Positions 1 through 11,300 of a stretch of 64,000 nt of DNA are shown here, one piece after another (the first letter of the stretch is position 1; the number at the start of each line of letters is the position of its first letter). The stretch is taken from contig NW_026516288.1 of the NCBI RefSeq assembly GCF_025602895.1, positions 1 through 64,000 on the forward strand, written 5' to 3'. Origin of the DNA: Polychytrium aggregatum (Eukaryota; Chytridiomycota; Chytridiomycetes; Polychytriales). The notes beneath the pieces are model-generated. The model had not been told where the DNA came from. It did not search any database and was given only the letters and a program-made list of their open reading frames with translations. The translations under genes were made by a program, and so were the position numbers.

Positions 1-433
1 AAGTCATGGTAGGTGCTCGGAAGCATCTCAGGTATCTCCTCGCTCGGGGTAGTGCCCGTGGGAATCGAAGGCGTGCCCAATCCCATGGGGTTTCCATCTA
101 CTGACGCGTCGCGCACCGAGTTGACCCCATGGGAAACTATGGAACCAAGCTGCCAATCCACGGCAGGGTTACACTCCTGAAGCCATGGGAAACCCAAAAT
201 AATGGCAAAGTGGGGGGAGTTACAAGGGAAGATATCAAAGACCATAGCGTGGGAACGGGGGAGAGGATGGACGTCAAGATCACAGGGGTACGTCTCGTCT
301 GTGATCAGTTGGGTAGAGGAATTGTCTGCGAGGTAGACTCTAAGGGGCTTTGGTTTCTTTCTAATAGGAATGTGGCGATGCTGAACAAGGTTAGAATCGA
401 GGAGGTTACACGAAGAGCCCGAGTCAATAAGGG
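1..433 (-). pseudogene. Element B pol: retroviral-type aspartic protease, downstream part, running off the left edge
   Basis: Read on the minus strand from 433, the frame opens with the end of an aspartic protease active site (LIDSGSS, the catalytic D-S-G triad). It continues through the flap and a hydrophobic ILGFPWL motif typical of the Ty3/gypsy protease C-terminal half. There is no stop codon down to base 1, so RT, RNase H and integrase presumably lie to the left. The upstream part of the same domain is at 5901-6058, across the A1 insertion; the two join in frame if one copy of the AAGGG duplication is removed. The protease is therefore physically broken and the element cannot make an intact Pol from this copy. 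Confidence 0.85.
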
Positions 434-742
434 TGTAACGTCCACTACTGGGACGTTGGGGCAAGACGGGGAGGGAGGGGGTACAAGACAAGACAGGACG
501 GGGCAGAACAGGGCGGTGCTAGGCTACTCTAGCGGACGGGTGAGCTCGGGGAGCACTTACGTTTATTCACGATAAAACCGAACTCCAGACAAACGGGGGG
601 AACGGGGGCAACCCGCAGGTATACCCTGCGGTGGCCTGCCTGCGGTGCGTGAAAACGCAAAGCGCAGCACAGGTCACGACCCACTGCGCCGCGCAGTACG
701 CGCAGTACGCGCAGCACAGCGTCGGAGATACCATCTCCTACA
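434..742 (-). repeat. 3' LTR of element A copy 1
   Basis: This 309-bp LTR is identical, as far as can be read, to 5592-5900 and to both LTRs of copy 2. Both ends carry short inverted repeats. AACGTCC and GGACGTT are separated by 7 nt at one end, and GGAGAT and ATCTCC by 3 nt at the other. The interior has tandem GCGTACT units and an AATAAA polyadenylation-type signal in element orientation. Confidence 0.96.
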
Positions 743-751
743 CTCCCACAC

Positions 752-3700
752 TTAAGAAGGCTTCCTGCGAGGAGCCCTGCGTGTGCTCTTTATTTGGGGC
801 TCCTCGAGGTGTTTACCGTATTTACTCAGCTCCTCGGGTGCATGGGACAAGTCCTCCAGTGTTTGCCATGTGTTGCCCGAGTGTGGGTAACCAACCCACT
901 TGACATAAAACCGAAGTGACCCATCAGCCACTTTCTTGTGCCTCACGATCCTTTCGACTTCATATTCTTGAGTATAGTATTGTCCGAGGTCGTCTTCCAG
1001 TGGTGCGTCGTCCGGGACACCTTCGTCGGCGTCGGGGAACTGTGCTGGACTGCGGGTCGTGTGGCGACGCAGCTTGGACACATGGAAGACAGGATGGAGC
1101 TTGCTTCCAGGTGGCAAGTCCAACAGGTAGTTGAGGGGACTGGGTCGGGCCGCTATCTTGAACGGTCCTCGGTACTTGGGCAACAACTTCTTTGACTGGG
1201 CTTCGGGGACCTTGATGTTGTCGGCGTCCAGGTAGACAAGGTCTCCAACTTCAAAGGAGACATCCTGGTGTCGGCGGTCGTAGTACTTCGCCATCACTTG
1301 TTGCGCATCCGTGAGCGCGTCGGCGATCATCTTGTGTCGGACTTGATGATCTTTGACAAAGGCACTTGGTTTGGGAGGCAATCCAGCCGTGGACTCGGTC
1401 AGTGTCAAGGAGGTGGGAACATCAGGCTGGAATCCGTAGAGCGCCTCAAAGGGGCTCAAGCCAGTTGTGCTCGACTTGGCGGTGTTGTATGCAAACTCTG
1501 CATGACTCAGCTGTATGTCCCAGTCGTCTTGGCTGGTCGAGGCGTATGTCCTCAGGTATTGCTCGAGGGTGCGGATCGTCCGCTCGGACTGTCCATCCGT
1601 TTGTTGGTGGTGCGAGGTTGACATGTTCAGCTTGGTGCCGAGATGGTCGAACAGACTTGTCCAAAACAAGGAGGTGAATCGGGGGTCTCGATCACTGACG
1701 ATGGACTTTGGGAGGCCGTGGTGCTTGAACACATGCTTGAAGAACAGCAGTGCAAGGTCAGGCGCGGAGCATGTCGTCTGGCACGGCACAAAGTGTGCCA
1801 TCTTGCTGAACCTGTCGACAAAGACAGCGATTGCATCGTGGTCCAACTTGGTCGTCGGTAGATGCGTGATGAGATCCATGGACATGCTGGTCCAGGGGCG
1901 GTCGGGAACAGGCAGGGGTTGCAGCAATCCTTGCTCTCGGGTCGTGCGTGACTTGACCATCTTGCAGGTATGGCAGGACTCGATGTACTTCTCGACGGTG
2001 CGCTTCATTCCAGGCCAGTATGCGACTTTGGCCAGTCGGTCGTATGTCTTCTCGACTCCAAAGTGTCCAGCGAGGGGCGAGTCGTGGACCTCTTGGAGCA
2101 ACTTGGTCTTCAACGACGGAATGTCCGGCACACAGACACGGCTGTCCTTCTTCAGGAGGAGCAGGCCATCACGCACTGTGTACTCGGATGATTCGTCGTC
2201 CTTGGGGAGCTTAGACACCTTTCGGAACAGTTCTCCGAACTGTTTGTCGTTGGCGATGTTGTCTCGGACAACATCCAGCATCGTGTTGTCGACACTGACA
2301 GTCGACTCGTACAGTGACGCCAATTGGTAGTCGGGGCGTCGGGACAGTGCGTCAGGCACCACATTGAGTTTGCCTTTCTGGTATACAACCTCGTAGTTGT
2401 ACTCGGCGAGGAACTCCATCCATCGCGCTTGGCGTCGGCTCAGGTTCTTCTTGGTGTCGAGGTAACGCAGTGACTGGTGGTCCGTCACAATCTTGAAGGG
2501 CTTGGCGGTACCGTGGAGGTACACTCGGAACTTCTGCAGCGCGTAGATGATCGCAAGCTGCTCCTTCTCGTGCACGGGATAGTTGATCTCGTGTTGGGAC
2601 AGTTTGCGCGACTCGAAGGCAACGGGCCTTCCCTCCTGCATCAAAACAGCTCCCACCGCAAAGTCGGAGGCGTCGGTGTGCACGGAGACATCCGTGTTCG
2701 GGTCGAACACAGCGAGGACAGGAGCGTTCGTCAAGGCGTGCTTGAGGGTCTCGAACGCTTGGCGTTGTGGGTGGTCCCACACGAAGGGGCACTCTTTGCG
2801 GAGTAGGTCTGTGAGTGGACCGGCAGTGCGCGCCAGATCGGGGATGAATCGGCGGTAGTAGTTGACGAGACCGAGAAACGACTGCACGTCAGAGACGCAT
2901 GCGAGCGGCGGCCACTCGACCACAGACTTGACCTTGGCGGGGTCGACTTCGATTCCTCTTCCTGAGACAACGTGTCCCAGGAACGGGACTTGATTCTTGA
3001 AGAACTCACACTTGGACAGTTTGGCATACAACTTGTGCTCGCGTAGCTTGGCCAGCACGCGGGCGACATGACCTTCATGGGTCGCTTCATCCTTGCTGTA
3101 CACAAGGATATCATCCAGGTACACGATGACAGAGTTGTCGAGCTCTTGGCGGAACACATCGTTCATCAGCTGCATGAACGTGGCAGGTGCGTTCGTCAAT
3201 CCGAACGGCAGCACTAGGAACTCGTACAGTCCGTAGCGAGTCCTGAAGGCGGTCTTGTGGACATCATCCTCGTGGATGCGGATCTGATGGTAGCCTGAGC
3301 GGAGGTCTATCTTGCTAAAGACCTTTGCTCCACTCAGACGATCCATCAACTCGTCGATCCTGGGCAACGGGTAGGTGTTCTTGATGGTCTGTTTGTTTAG
3401 TGCGCGATAGTCGACGCACATCCTGAGATCACCTTCTTTCTTCTTGACAAAGAGCACTGGTGCACCATACGGTGACTGGCTCGGGCGGATGAACCCATGG
3501 GCGAGGAGGTCATCCAACTGGCGCTTGAGTTCGTCCATCTCCGTCAGCGACAGTTGGTACGTCGGTCTTGACGGAGGCGACGAGCCTGGTTCGATGTCGA
3601 TGCGATGATCGACGGTGCGTTGGGGTGGCAGGCATTGTGGCAACTGGTCGGGGAATACGTCCTTGTACTCGTCGAGCAGCTTGGTCACCACAGGCGGGGG

Positions 3701-4684
3701 ACCGGGACCGGCTTGGTCGGTGTCGTCGACCTCACGCACGACACAGAGGAACGACGTGTCCTTCTTGATCAGCCTCTTGAATTGCATGGCTGAGAGGAGA
3801 GGTGGCATGTTGGGTGAGGCCATGCCCTGCAGGACAATGTCAGGGCCAACACGGACAGTGCGGCCTTTCCAGTCGACGACTGGAGTCGGCTCGGCACGAG
3901 CAAGCCAGCTCATGCCGAGGATGGCATCGAACTTGGTGTCGATCACTTGGAACAACAGGACAGGATGGTACTTGGGATGGAGGGCCACTCGCAGGACCAC
4001 TTGGTGTGTGCACTGCTGCACACGATCGTCTGCAAGCGCCACACTCATCGGCGACTTCTTCTTGGTTGCATGTATGTTGAGCTCCTGGAGCAAGCGTCTG
4101 CTGACAAAGTTGCAGCTTGCTCCAGAGTCCACCATCATTCGGACGGTGTGACCTTGGACGGTGGCAGGGAGGTACAGCAGGGACTCTTCATGGTCCTCCT
4201 GCACAGCCTCCTGCACCATGACTTGACTTGGGGGAACGGGCGACACTTGGTCTTGGTTGGCTTCATCACGGCCACTCGGACATTTTGGATAGGGTTCGGC
4301 CATTGCGGGGGCCTGCGGCGTCAGCACGCCATTGCACACGACGTCCACGGCTTGCGGACACATGTCGGAAGCATCCGACACACACGACTTGACAGGGGTG
4401 AGGGCACAGGCGGTCCTGTCCCTCAAGGGTTCTTGATTTTCTTTTTTGTTTTGGTTTTCAATTTTGGTTTTCTCTTCACGTTCGTGGAGAGGCAGGCGGC
4501 TTGCGCCACCATGCACCTCTCGCACGACGCACAACACTTGGTTTGTTTCTCCTTCGGGGGAGGGGGCGAGGTGAACTTCCTCTGGAGACGCGTGGACTGC
4601 ATTGAGCAATCCACGGCGTTGGTCTCCTACTAGGGCTCCAGAGCCACCTAGTAGGGTCGGCCGTTTCCCGACTTCATGGGGCAC
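752..4684 (-). CDS. Element A copy 1 Pol polyprotein (protease, RT, RNase H, integrase, chromodomain)
   Basis: The 1310-codon open frame has no stops. The protease active site is DSGA near residue 185. RT motifs include [20 protein letters not shown] and YLDDILVYS around residues 415-530. RNase H starts at [12 protein letters not shown] near 660. Integrase has an HHCC zinc finger (H..H..CHTC, about 870-910), then catalytic D in MDLI, D in VSDRD and E in [13 protein letters not shown]-type module (YRGPFKI) is followed by a C-terminal chromodomain (YEVERIV...YVKWVGYP...W). The frame is -1 relative to gag, so translation is expected as Gag-Pol by frameshifting at 4663-4669. The first residues of the ORF upstream of that site are probably not used. 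The chromodomain suggests targeting to modified histones, by analogy with known chromoviruses. Confidence 0.96.
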   Translation of the reverse strand: MPHEVGKRPTLLGGSGALVGDQRRGLLNAVHASPEEVHLAPSPEGETNQVLCVVREVHGGASRLPLHEREEKTKIENQNKKENQEPLRDRTACALTPVKSCVSDASDMCPQAVDVVCNGVLTPQAPAMAEPYPKCPSGRDEANQDQVSPVPPSQVMVQEAVQEDHEESLLYLPATVQGHTVRMMVDSGASCNFVSRRLLQELNIHATKKKSPMSVALADDRVQQCTHQVVLRVALHPKYHPVLLFQVIDTKFDAILGMSWLARAEPTPVVDWKGRTVRVGPDIVLQGMASPNMPPLLSAMQFKRLIKKDTSFLCVVREVDDTDQAGPGPPPVVTKLLDEYKDVFPDQLPQCLPPQRTVDHRIDIEPGSSPPSRPTYQLSLTEMDELKRQLDDLLAHGFIRPSQSPYGAPVLFVKKKEGDLRMCVDYRALNKQTIKNTYPLPRIDELMDRLSGAKVFSKIDLRSGYHQIRIHEDDVHKTAFRTRYGLYEFLVLPFGLTNAPATFMQLMNDVFRQELDNSVIVYLDDILVYSKDEATHEGHVARVLAKLREHKLYAKLSKCEFFKNQVPFLGHVVSGRGIEVDPAKVKSVVEWPPLACVSDVQSFLGLVNYYRRFIPDLARTAGPLTDLLRKECPFVWDHPQRQAFETLKHALTNAPVLAVFDPNTDVSVHTDASDFAVGAVLMQEGRPVAFESRKLSQHEINYPVHEKEQLAIIYALQKFRVYLHGTAKPFKIVTDHQSLRYLDTKKNLSRRQARWMEFLAEYNYEVVYQKGKLNVVPDALSRRPDYQLASLYESTVSVDNTMLDVVRDNIANDKQFGELFRKVSKLPKDDESSEYTVRDGLLLLKKDSRVCVPDIPSLKTKLLQEVHDSPLAGHFGVEKTYDRLAKVAYWPGMKRTVEKYIESCHTCKMVKSRTTREQGLLQPLPVPDRPWTSMSMDLITHLPTTKLDHDAIAVFVDRFSKMAHFVPCQTTCSAPDLALLFFKHVFKHHGLPKSIVSDRDPRFTSLFWTSLFDHLGTKLNMSTSHHQQTDGQSERTIRTLEQYLRTYASTSQDDWDIQLSHAEFAYNTAKSSTTGLSPFEALYGFQPDVPTSLTLTESTAGLPPKPSAFVKDHQVRHKMIADALTDAQQVMAKYYDRRHQDVSFEVGDLVYLDADNIKVPEAQSKKLLPKYRGPFKIAARPSPLNYLLDLPPGSKLHPVFHVSKLRRHTTRSPAQFPDADEGVPDDAPLEDDLGQYYTQEYEVERIVRHKKVADGSLRFYVKWVGYPHSGNTWQTLEDLSHAPEELSKYGKHLEEPQIKSTRRAPRRKPS
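4626..4669 (-). promoter_or_regulatory. -1 ribosomal frameshift signal, element A copy 1
   Basis: Slippery heptamer G GGA AAC (4663-4669, minus strand) lies in the correct X XXY YYZ phase for the gag frame. It is followed after 7 nt by a hairpin whose 9-bp arms are CCTACTAGG and CCTAGTAGG and which contains the gag stop codon. It mirrors the site at 13268-13311. Confidence 0.88.
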
Positions 4685-5469
4685 TCCTTGGCCTGGTGTC
4701 CCGGTCGGTGACAGAAGAAGCAGGAACCATGGCGGAGGTCCTCCTGCTTCTGTCTGTCCTTGGGGGAGACAGTGGCAGCTTGCTGGAACCGGGAGCGGGG
4801 AGGGCCACGAGCCTCCATGGCGTTGACGTCAACGTCCATGGGCTCAGGCATGGGTCTTGCGGGCGGGGCCGGGCGAGGCGGACGGGCTGGGACGTGATGA
4901 GACCGATGGCCGCCTGCCAGCTGCGGGTAGAACTGGCGGCCATGGTACTGGACGTTGTCGAGGTTCTCGGCAACGTCCATCATCACGTCCAGGGACTTGC
5001 GGGCATCAGGGTTGCTGGCGATGTACTCTCTGATCTTGGGCTTGAGGCCCTTCTGGAAGAGGTACATCGCATCAGCAGAGCCCAGCTCCTCAATCTGGGA
5101 GGAGAGGTCTTCAAACTCCTCGATGTAGCGGGTCACAGAACCACGCTGCACGAGAGAGTATAGCTTGTCACGGGCAATGAGTTCAGCATTGGGGCTGCCG
5201 AAGCGGCGACGGAGGCGGTCCTTGAAGTCGTCAAACACACCTTCGCTCTGCTCGTCGAACCCTTGGCGGCGGTACCAACGGTACGCCTGGTCCTTTAAGC
5301 AGAGCTTGGCGGCGACGATGTGGTGGGTGGGGGCGACTTGGGCAGCATCGAGGTAGTCCTCGAGTTGCTGCAGCCAGTCCTCCACCGAGGAGGAGCGGCT
5401 CTTCCCAGTAAACACTGGGGCACGGAAGGTCTTGAGGAAGGCTTCCGGAAGTGGGCGGGGGTTGCTCAT
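4648..5469 (-). CDS. Element A copy 1 Gag (capsid/nucleocapsid)
   Basis: This 273-aa protein starts at MSNPRPL and ends with one CCHC zinc knuckle ([16 protein letters not shown]2CX4HX4C) that binds the element's RNA. The central part (about residues 25-170) has the helical, tryptophan/arginine-rich pattern of Ty3/gypsy capsid, including a [17 protein letters not shown] segment. The stop codon lies inside the frameshift hairpin. The predicted protein is identical to that of copy 2 at 12468-13289, and the 122-nt leader between 5' LTR and start codon is the same. Confidence 0.95.
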   Translation of the reverse strand: MSNPRPLPEAFLKTFRAPVFTGKSRSSSVEDWLQQLEDYLDAAQVAPTHHIVAAKLCLKDQAYRWYRRQGFDEQSEGVFDDFKDRLRRRFGSPNAELIARDKLYSLVQRGSVTRYIEEFEDLSSQIEELGSADAMYLFQKGLKPKIREYIASNPDARKSLDVMMDVAENLDNVQYHGRQFYPQLAGGHRSHHVPARPPRPAPPARPMPEPMDVDVNAMEARGPPRSRFQQAATVSPKDRQKQEDLRHGSCFFCHRPGHQAKECPMKSGNGRPY

Positions 5470-5591
5470 GGCAGGGGCAGGCTCCAGGGACAGAGAGGAG
5501 AGTCGGTCGGCAAGAGAGGCGGGATCCAGCTTGAGGATCTAGAAAGAGGACAAACAGGACGAAAACAAGACGAGGATTTCCGATGCTACCA

Positions 5592-5900
5592 TGTAACGTC
5601 CACTACTGGGACGTTGGGGCAAGACGGGGAGGGAGGGGGTACAAGACAAGACAGGACGGGGCAGAACAGGGCGGTGCTAGGCTACTCTAGCGGACGGGTG
5701 AGCTCGGGGAGCACTTACGTTTATTCACGATAAAACCGAACTCCAGACAAACGGGGGGAACGGGGGCAACCCGCAGGTATACCCTGCGGTGGCCTGCCTG
5801 CGGTGCGTGAAAACGCAAAGCGCAGCACAGGTCACGACCCACTGCGCCGCGCAGTACGCGCAGTACGCGCAGCACAGCGTCGGAGATACCATCTCCTACA
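5592..5900 (-). repeat. 5' LTR of element A copy 1
   Basis: This 309-bp LTR matches 434-742. The flanking AAGGG at 5901-5905 is the target-site duplication of the AAGGG at 429-433. Directly inside the element, the primer-binding site starts TGGTAGC. Confidence 0.96.
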
Positions 5901-6058
5901 AAGGGCGTTACACAAGATTGTGCTACCATGCAAGTGAAGTGTAACAGGGACAATGAGGCTCCTTGGAGCCTTTCGAGAAGTAACAGTTGCATTAAAGAGA
6001 GTGGGGGCCGCAGAGGTATCGTCCAGGGTTAGGCCCCTTACTGTGCCTGGACGCTGAA
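5901..6058 (-). pseudogene. Element B pol: N-terminal part of the protease region, interrupted by A1
   Basis: The minus-strand frame that is -1 relative to B gag stays open from the gag/pol overlap to the A1 insertion. It ends with hydrophobic LIVPVTLHLHG and ILCNALI, the strand that leads into the protease active site. The DSG triad itself falls just across the insertion, at the end of 1-433. Only the A1 insertion breaks it; no point mutation is visible here. It is expected to be made only as a Gag-Pol fusion after frameshifting at 6059-6065. Confidence 0.8.
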
Positions 6059-6872
6059 GTTTGGGTGGCTCTTGTTGGGGCAGGTCTTGGCATGGTGACC
6101 CGGTTCACCACAGTAGAGGCAGAGGTTCTCTTTTAATCTCCTCTCCTTCTCCTCACGCGAGAGTGGGCCCTTGGGTAGGGTGTGAACGGCATCCACCTGC
6201 ATGGGCTCATAGCGCGTATCATGGAGGGTGACAGGTGGCCGCCCGTGTGGTCTGGGTCCGTGCCCACCTGCCGCCTTCTCCATGCGCCGAGAGAACTGTC
6301 TATTATCAAGCTGGATACACAGGATCATGAAGCGATCCAACTGCTGCGGAACATCGAGGGTCTGGGCCAGTGCATCCTTGATGGGATCACTGAGCCCATC
6401 GTAGAAGTGCTGGTAGAGGGCTTCCTCGTTGTAGCCCGACTCGAGGGCGAGCTGCTTGAAGCGCGTCGTGTACGCGACACAAGGTTGCCTGCCTTGGTTC
6501 AGGGTCTTGAGCTTGGACCTTGCACTCCAGACGGAGTGGGGATCCCCGAAGGTGTTATTCAGTTGAAGCCAGAAATCTTGGAGGGTCACCGGCACGTCTT
6601 CAAGGGTCCGGAACCACGATAGAGCTTGGTCCGAGAGGAGCGTTCCCGTGTAGAGGATCTTGACGCGCTCGTCCGGGAAACGCGTGGGTTGAAGCGCGAT
6701 GACGTTGTTGACGTTCGCGATAAAGTTCTTGATGTCCTTGGCGGCACCAGAGAATTTGTCCGGGCAGGGGACCTTGGGCTCTCTGAAGACCACGTTGTGC
6801 TCCTGGGGCGGGGGAAGCTGAGGCACTTGGACTTGTTGAAGCATCTGGAATTGGTGATGCTGGTGCTGCAGT
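6038..6872 (-). pseudogene. Element B Gag, C-terminal part (split by insertion of element C)
   Basis: The frame covers most of a Ty3/gypsy Gag: a capsid-like region with FVFREP..PDKFSGAAKDIKNFI and a helical core, then a single CCHC knuckle CLYCGEPGHHAKTC near the C-terminus. The open frame extends a few codons into the LTR of element C, but those residues are not native. The true N-terminus (MADPIQAV...) is at 18271-18371, and the halves join in frame through the duplicated TGCAG. The join falls in a glutamine/histidine-rich coiled stretch. A possible C CCA AAC slippery site lies at 6059-6065, in phase, before the stop at 6038-6040. Confidence 0.9.
6059..6065 (-). promoter_or_regulatory. Candidate -1 frameshift heptamer of element B (C CCA AAC)
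   Basis: The minus-strand heptamer CCCAAAC is in X XXY YYZ phase with the gag frame. Slipping back one base here enters the open protease frame. No stable downstream hairpin was identified by eye, so this is weaker than the site in element A. Confidence 0.55.
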
Positions 6873-7257
6873 GTGATGATCATGCACGTTGGGAACACGT
6901 GTGGACTGCTGCGCGTGATGCACCGTGAGTCATGTTTGTTTGTCTTGGCGTGTATTCCCTGATTGGCTGGCGCCGATGACTCTGACTTCGCCTCCGACTG
7001 CGCTGTGCTTCGCCCCTCTCTCTAGCATGCTCCGCCTCCCTCGCACCCCCATCTCGTCCCTCGTTTGTCGCTCCACCCCTCTCGCCCACTTTCGCCCTTC
7101 GGTTTCCCTCTTGGCTATAAAGCCCCTCCTTTCTTGCACCCATTTTGTATCTGCAGTTCGAACAACACTTGTTGTTATCTGATAAGTCGTAATATAGCTT
7201 ATCGTTGTTCGCCAAGCACCTGGTCGTCCAGTGTCGTTGCTTGTCGTGGTCCTCACA
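6873..7257 (+). repeat. 5' LTR of element C
   Basis: This LTR begins TGTGATGATC and ends GTCCTCACA. It contains an ATTGG (inverted CCAAT) motif near 6961, a TGACTC motif near 6979, and a TATA box TATAAA at 7116-7121. About 39 nt after the TATA box is AGTTCGAACAA (7155-7165), the likely transcript start, which is complementary to the primer site just outside the LTR. Confidence 0.93.
7116..7121 (+). promoter_or_regulatory. TATA box in the 5' LTR of element C
   Basis: TATAAA lies in the LTR 35-40 nt upstream of the presumed first transcribed bases. It is conserved in the 3' LTR (about 18129-18134) and equivalent to TATAAA boxes in the LTRs of B and D. Confidence 0.7.
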
Positions 7258-7259
7258 TA

Positions 7260-7270
7260 TTGTTCGAACT
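7260..7270 (+). promoter_or_regulatory. Self-priming primer-binding site of element C
   Basis: TTGTTCGAACT starts two bases after the LTR and is the exact reverse complement of AGTTCGAACAA at 7155-7165 inside the LTR. No tRNA-type TGG primer site is present. This matches the Tf1/sushi mechanism, where the 5' end of the mRNA folds back to prime reverse transcription. Confidence 0.75.
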
Positions 7271-7378
7271 CCCTCTCTCTGTCTGACCACCTGCTTGGCT
7301 GAGGCTTCGTTGCTGCCCTCATCCTTCTATTCTCTGTTGTCTTCTCTGCATCCTCGCTCCCCCACTTCCATAGCCCAC

Positions 7379-8316
7379 ATGGACCAACTCCAGGCCCAAA
7401 TCGTTGCCCTCCAGGAGGAACTGGTTCTCCTCCGGACCACACACTTCTTCCGCCGCCCCACAGCTCCCGCACATGCCGACCCCGGACAAGTTCGACGGCA
7501 CCAGGTCAAAGTTCCGCCCCTTCGTCAACCAGTGCCGCCTGCTCATGATGCTCCAGGCATCCAGGTTCCCGTCCGAGCAAGTCAAGGTGGGTTACGTCTT
7601 GAGTTTGCTCACTGGTCCGGCCCTCCAGTGGGCGACTCCCTTGATCGAGTCGAACGATCAAATCCTGCACTCGTTCGACTCGTTCATGGAACGCTTTCGC
7701 CAAGCGTTTGACGATCCCGACCGCACCCACACTGCCGAGCTGCTCCTGTCCTCCATGGCACAGGGCAACCGCTCGTGCATGGATTATGCCTCAGAGTTCC
7801 TCCGCGTTGCCGCCGACCTTCCCTGGAACGACGAAGCCAAGATCTCCGCCTTCCGCCGTGGCCTGTCGAGGGAGATCAAGCAGCGCCTCTCCTTCATCGA
7901 CCCTCTCCCTCTCCGCTTGGTCCCGTTCGTCGAGCGTTGCCTCAAGATCGATGCACGCATCATCGAGCTCAACAACGAGCTCCGAAACACTGGCCCTGTT
8001 TCCTTCGGCACCCAGGCCTTCAACTCCCGCACCCCGTCCTTCCAGCCGCCCGCCCAGGAGCCTCCGGTTCTCTACTCCGAGCCGATGCAGATCGACGCCG
8101 CCGTCGTCAGCCGCCTGACCCCCGAGGAGAAGAACCGCCGCTTCCAGGAGCGCCTCTGCTTCCGCTTGTGGCAAGCCCGGCCACGTCGCCAAGTCCTGCC
8201 CCCTCAAGTCCGGCTCCCGTGCTCCCGCCTCTGGTTCCCGCTTCCCCTGGCTCCCGTCCTCAGGCTCCCGGCTCCCGTCCCCGTTCGAAGGTTGTCCGAA
8301 CCATCGTCTACGATGA
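7379..8316 (+). pseudogene. Element C gag, frameshifted
   Basis: The reading starts at ATG 7379 (MDQLQAQIVALQEELVLL) and must change frame near 7430 to enter the conserved capsid (FRPFVNQC, SLLTGPALQWATP, FDDPDR, QGNRSCMDYASEFLR). A second one-base insertion near 8165 breaks the zinc knuckle: the bases for CGKPGHVAKSC are present but read out of frame. After correcting it, a stop is reached at 8314-8316. The capsid core is about 40-50% identical by eye to the Gag of element D (18819-19443), so C and D are sister families. With two frameshifts this copy cannot make a full Gag. Confidence 0.85.
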
Positions 8317-11300
8317 TGGTGAGGAGGAACACTTCGAGTCGGGAAACGACCAGGCCCAGATCTAAGTGGAGGCTTAGATCTGGAGCCGTCTCCCCTTCCT
8401 CCAGAAGCAAGCGTCGATGGTAAGGAGCATGAGGTAAGTGTCGAACGCATGGCTATGTGTGGAATGATCAATGTAGTCGGTGGTGGATCGCACTCTGTCA
8501 AACCCGCCTCTTCTAAGGGCACATCTGGCTCCCAGATGTCTTTGACAGAGCTCCCGATCTCCACACCACCTGCGAACTTGGTCATCTGCTCGAACCATGC
8601 TGCCGACACTGATCTCTGCTCCGAGCCTTCTTCGTGCGTTCTCGTCGAATTCTTCTTCTTCTCCCGTTTTTCTCCGCTTCTCTTGTTCTCCCTTCTGGTC
8701 GCTCCCTCTCTTGCCAACTTCTCGTCGATTCTGGTGCCTCCGGCAACTTCATCGACGAGAGCTTTGTTGACCGCTTCTCGGTCCCCCTCGTTTCCAAATC
8801 CACTCCCCTCCCTGTCCAAGGTGTCGATGGCCAGCCACTTTCTTCCGGCCCCATCACTTTTGAGACGGAACCCCTCAAGATTGTTCTTGGGGACTACACT
8901 CAACACCTTTCCTTTGATGTCATTAAGTCTCCCCACCAACCTGTTATCCTTGGCTATCCCTGGATGCAGTCCATCGAACCCTAGGTTCCACTGGGCTCGT
9001 GGACTCCTTTGCCTTCCCCGTCCTGCAAACCACATCCTCAAGGTTGTGGATGCCTCTTCCCTCCCTTCCGTTTCTTCCGTTTCTCCTTCTCCCCTTCCTC
9101 TTGTTGGCGACACACCCAATGTTTTCCCTCGTGCCTCTACCGACACCACTGTGGTGCTCGCTTCTTCGCCTCGCACCGTTTGTACTCGCGAAGATGATCA
9201 GAATAAAGTGATCGCTCAACGTTATTCTGATTGTGTTCCGAGTGAGGTGCCCTGTTCCTGTGCTGCTCGTCCTGGTCCCTCCGGTCTCGTCTCCGTCCGT
9301 CCTGGTCTCCCCGGTCCCGTTGCTCCCAGCCCCGCTCCTGTCCGTGTCCAAGCGATCAGGTACAAGTCGTTGGAGCAGTCCGTCCTCGACAGACAGTCTA
9401 GCCCCGACCCCCTGACTGTGTTCCAAGTCCTCGTCCTTCCTGCCACCGATCCGGATCCGACGCCCCTCACGACGTCGATCCCCGAGGAGTACAAGTCGTT
9501 TGGCTCAGTCTTCTCGAAGCAGGAAGCCGACTCGTTGCCCCCGCACCGGACGTACGACTGCCCGATCGACCTGGAGCCCGGCAAGACCCCCAAGTTCGGA
9601 CCGCTCTACTCCCTGTCAGAGCCCGAACTCAAGGCCCTTCGTGAATACCTCGACGACAACCTCGTCAAAGGGTTCATCCGCCCTTCGTCCTCTCCAGCCG
9701 GTTCTCCGATCCTCTTCGTCAAGAAGAAGGACGGCTCTCTGCGTCTCTGCGTGGACTATCGCGCATTGAACACGATCACGGTCAAGAATCGTTATCCCTT
9801 ACCGTTGATCAACTGAGATGCTGGACCGAGTTCGGGACGCGAAGGTGTTCACGAAGCTGGACCTCCGCGGGGCCTACAACCTGCTGCGTATCCGCGCAGG
9901 CGACGAGTGGAAGACGGCCTTTCGCACTCGTTACGGCCAGTTCGAGTACTTGGTGATGCCCTTTGGACTCACCAATGCTCCGGCCACCTTCCAGCACTTC
10001 ATCAACGATGTCCTTCGTGATGAACTGGACAACTTTGCGATTGCCTACCTTGACGACATTTTGATTTACAGCGCTGACCTCACTCAGCATGCAAATCACG
10101 TCAAGCAGGTCCTGGCCAAGCTCCAGGCTGCAAAGTTGTACTGCAAGCTGGAGAAGTGCGAGTTCTCCAAGGACAAGGTCTCGTTCCTCGGCTACGTCAT
10201 CTCGCCCAAGGGTATCGAGATGGAACGAGCAAAGCTCTCCGCCATTGTCGACTGGCCCGTCCCCCGCAACGTCTCCGACCTTCGCTCCTTCATTGGGTTC
10301 TCGAACTTTTACCGTCGCTTCATCGACGGATATGCCAAGATCGCCGGTCCGCTCACGCTCCTGTTCAAGAAGTCCCAGGTCTTCCGCTGGTCCCCCGACG
10401 CCCACAAGGCCTTCCAGTCCCTCAAGGAAGCCTTCGTCTCCGAGCCCGTCCTTGCGCACCCCGACCCATCCAAGCCCTTTGTCGTGGAGTCTGATGCCTC
10501 AGACTTTGCGATCGGATGCGTCCTGTCTCAGCGCGGCTCCGATGGCCACCTGCACCCGTGCTCCTTCCACTCCCGCACGCTCATTGGATGCTGAACGCAA
10601 CTACAGCATCTATGAGAAGGAACTCTTGGCCATCAAGGAGGCCTTCGAGGTCTGGCGACACTACCTCGAAGGCGCCCAACACCCAGTCCAAGTTCTTACC
10701 GACCACAAGAACTTGGAATACCTGGCGTCGGCCCGCATCCTCAACCAGCGACACGCCCGGTGGTCGCAGTTCCTGTCTCGGTTCGACCTCCGGATCCAGT
10801 ACCTCCCCGGTCCAAAGAACGGCAAGGCCGACGCTCTCTCCCGCCGCCCGGACTATGTCCCTCCGTCCGCACCTGTGTCCAAGGAGCCTCCCCCGTTGCT
10901 GCCACCTTCGTCGTTCGCCTGTGCCGTCCGTCGCTCCTCGGATGCAAGTTCCACTCGCCCTGTGGACTTGCTCAAGCTCATTGCCGAGGAGCAACCAAAG
11001 GACCCGTCCCTGGACCAGCTCCGCAACGATCCCAAGTATGTCCTGAAGGATGGTCTCCTCACCTTCATGGACAAGATCGTTGTGCCCGAGTCGTGTCGAG
11101 TCCCCGTCCTCAAGTCATGCCACGATCCTGTCGCTGTTGGACACCCTGGCATTCGGCGGACTCGGGCACTGATCTCGAGGCAGTTCTGGTGGCCCTCAAT
11201 CCGCAAGGATGTCCAGGCTTATGTCTCGACGTGCGACACTTGTGCACGCTCGAAAGTCCCTCGACATAAGCCGTTTGGATACTTGCAGCCCCTCCCGACG

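Larger units (their letters stand above)
434..5900 (-). mobile_element. LTR retrotransposon A, copy 1 (chromodomain Ty3/gypsy), intact
   Basis: This complete 5467-bp element has two 309-bp LTRs (434-742 and 5592-5900) that read as identical. It has gag, then pol in the -1 frame, and a 5-bp target-site duplication AAGGG at 429-433 and 5901-5905. LTR termini are TG...CA in element orientation. Domain order protease, RT, RNase H, integrase, chromodomain makes it a chromovirus of the Ty3/gypsy superfamily. A second copy of identical length and identical predicted proteins is at 12037-17503 in the opposite orientation. Both frames are open throughout, so this copy could be autonomous. It inserted into the protease coding region of element B. 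Confidence 0.97.

Noticed and set aside
129-575. Plus-strand ORF of 148 codons at the left edge
   Set aside because: It crosses the boundary between element B and the element A LTR and is antisense to the protease frame, so it is a shadow.
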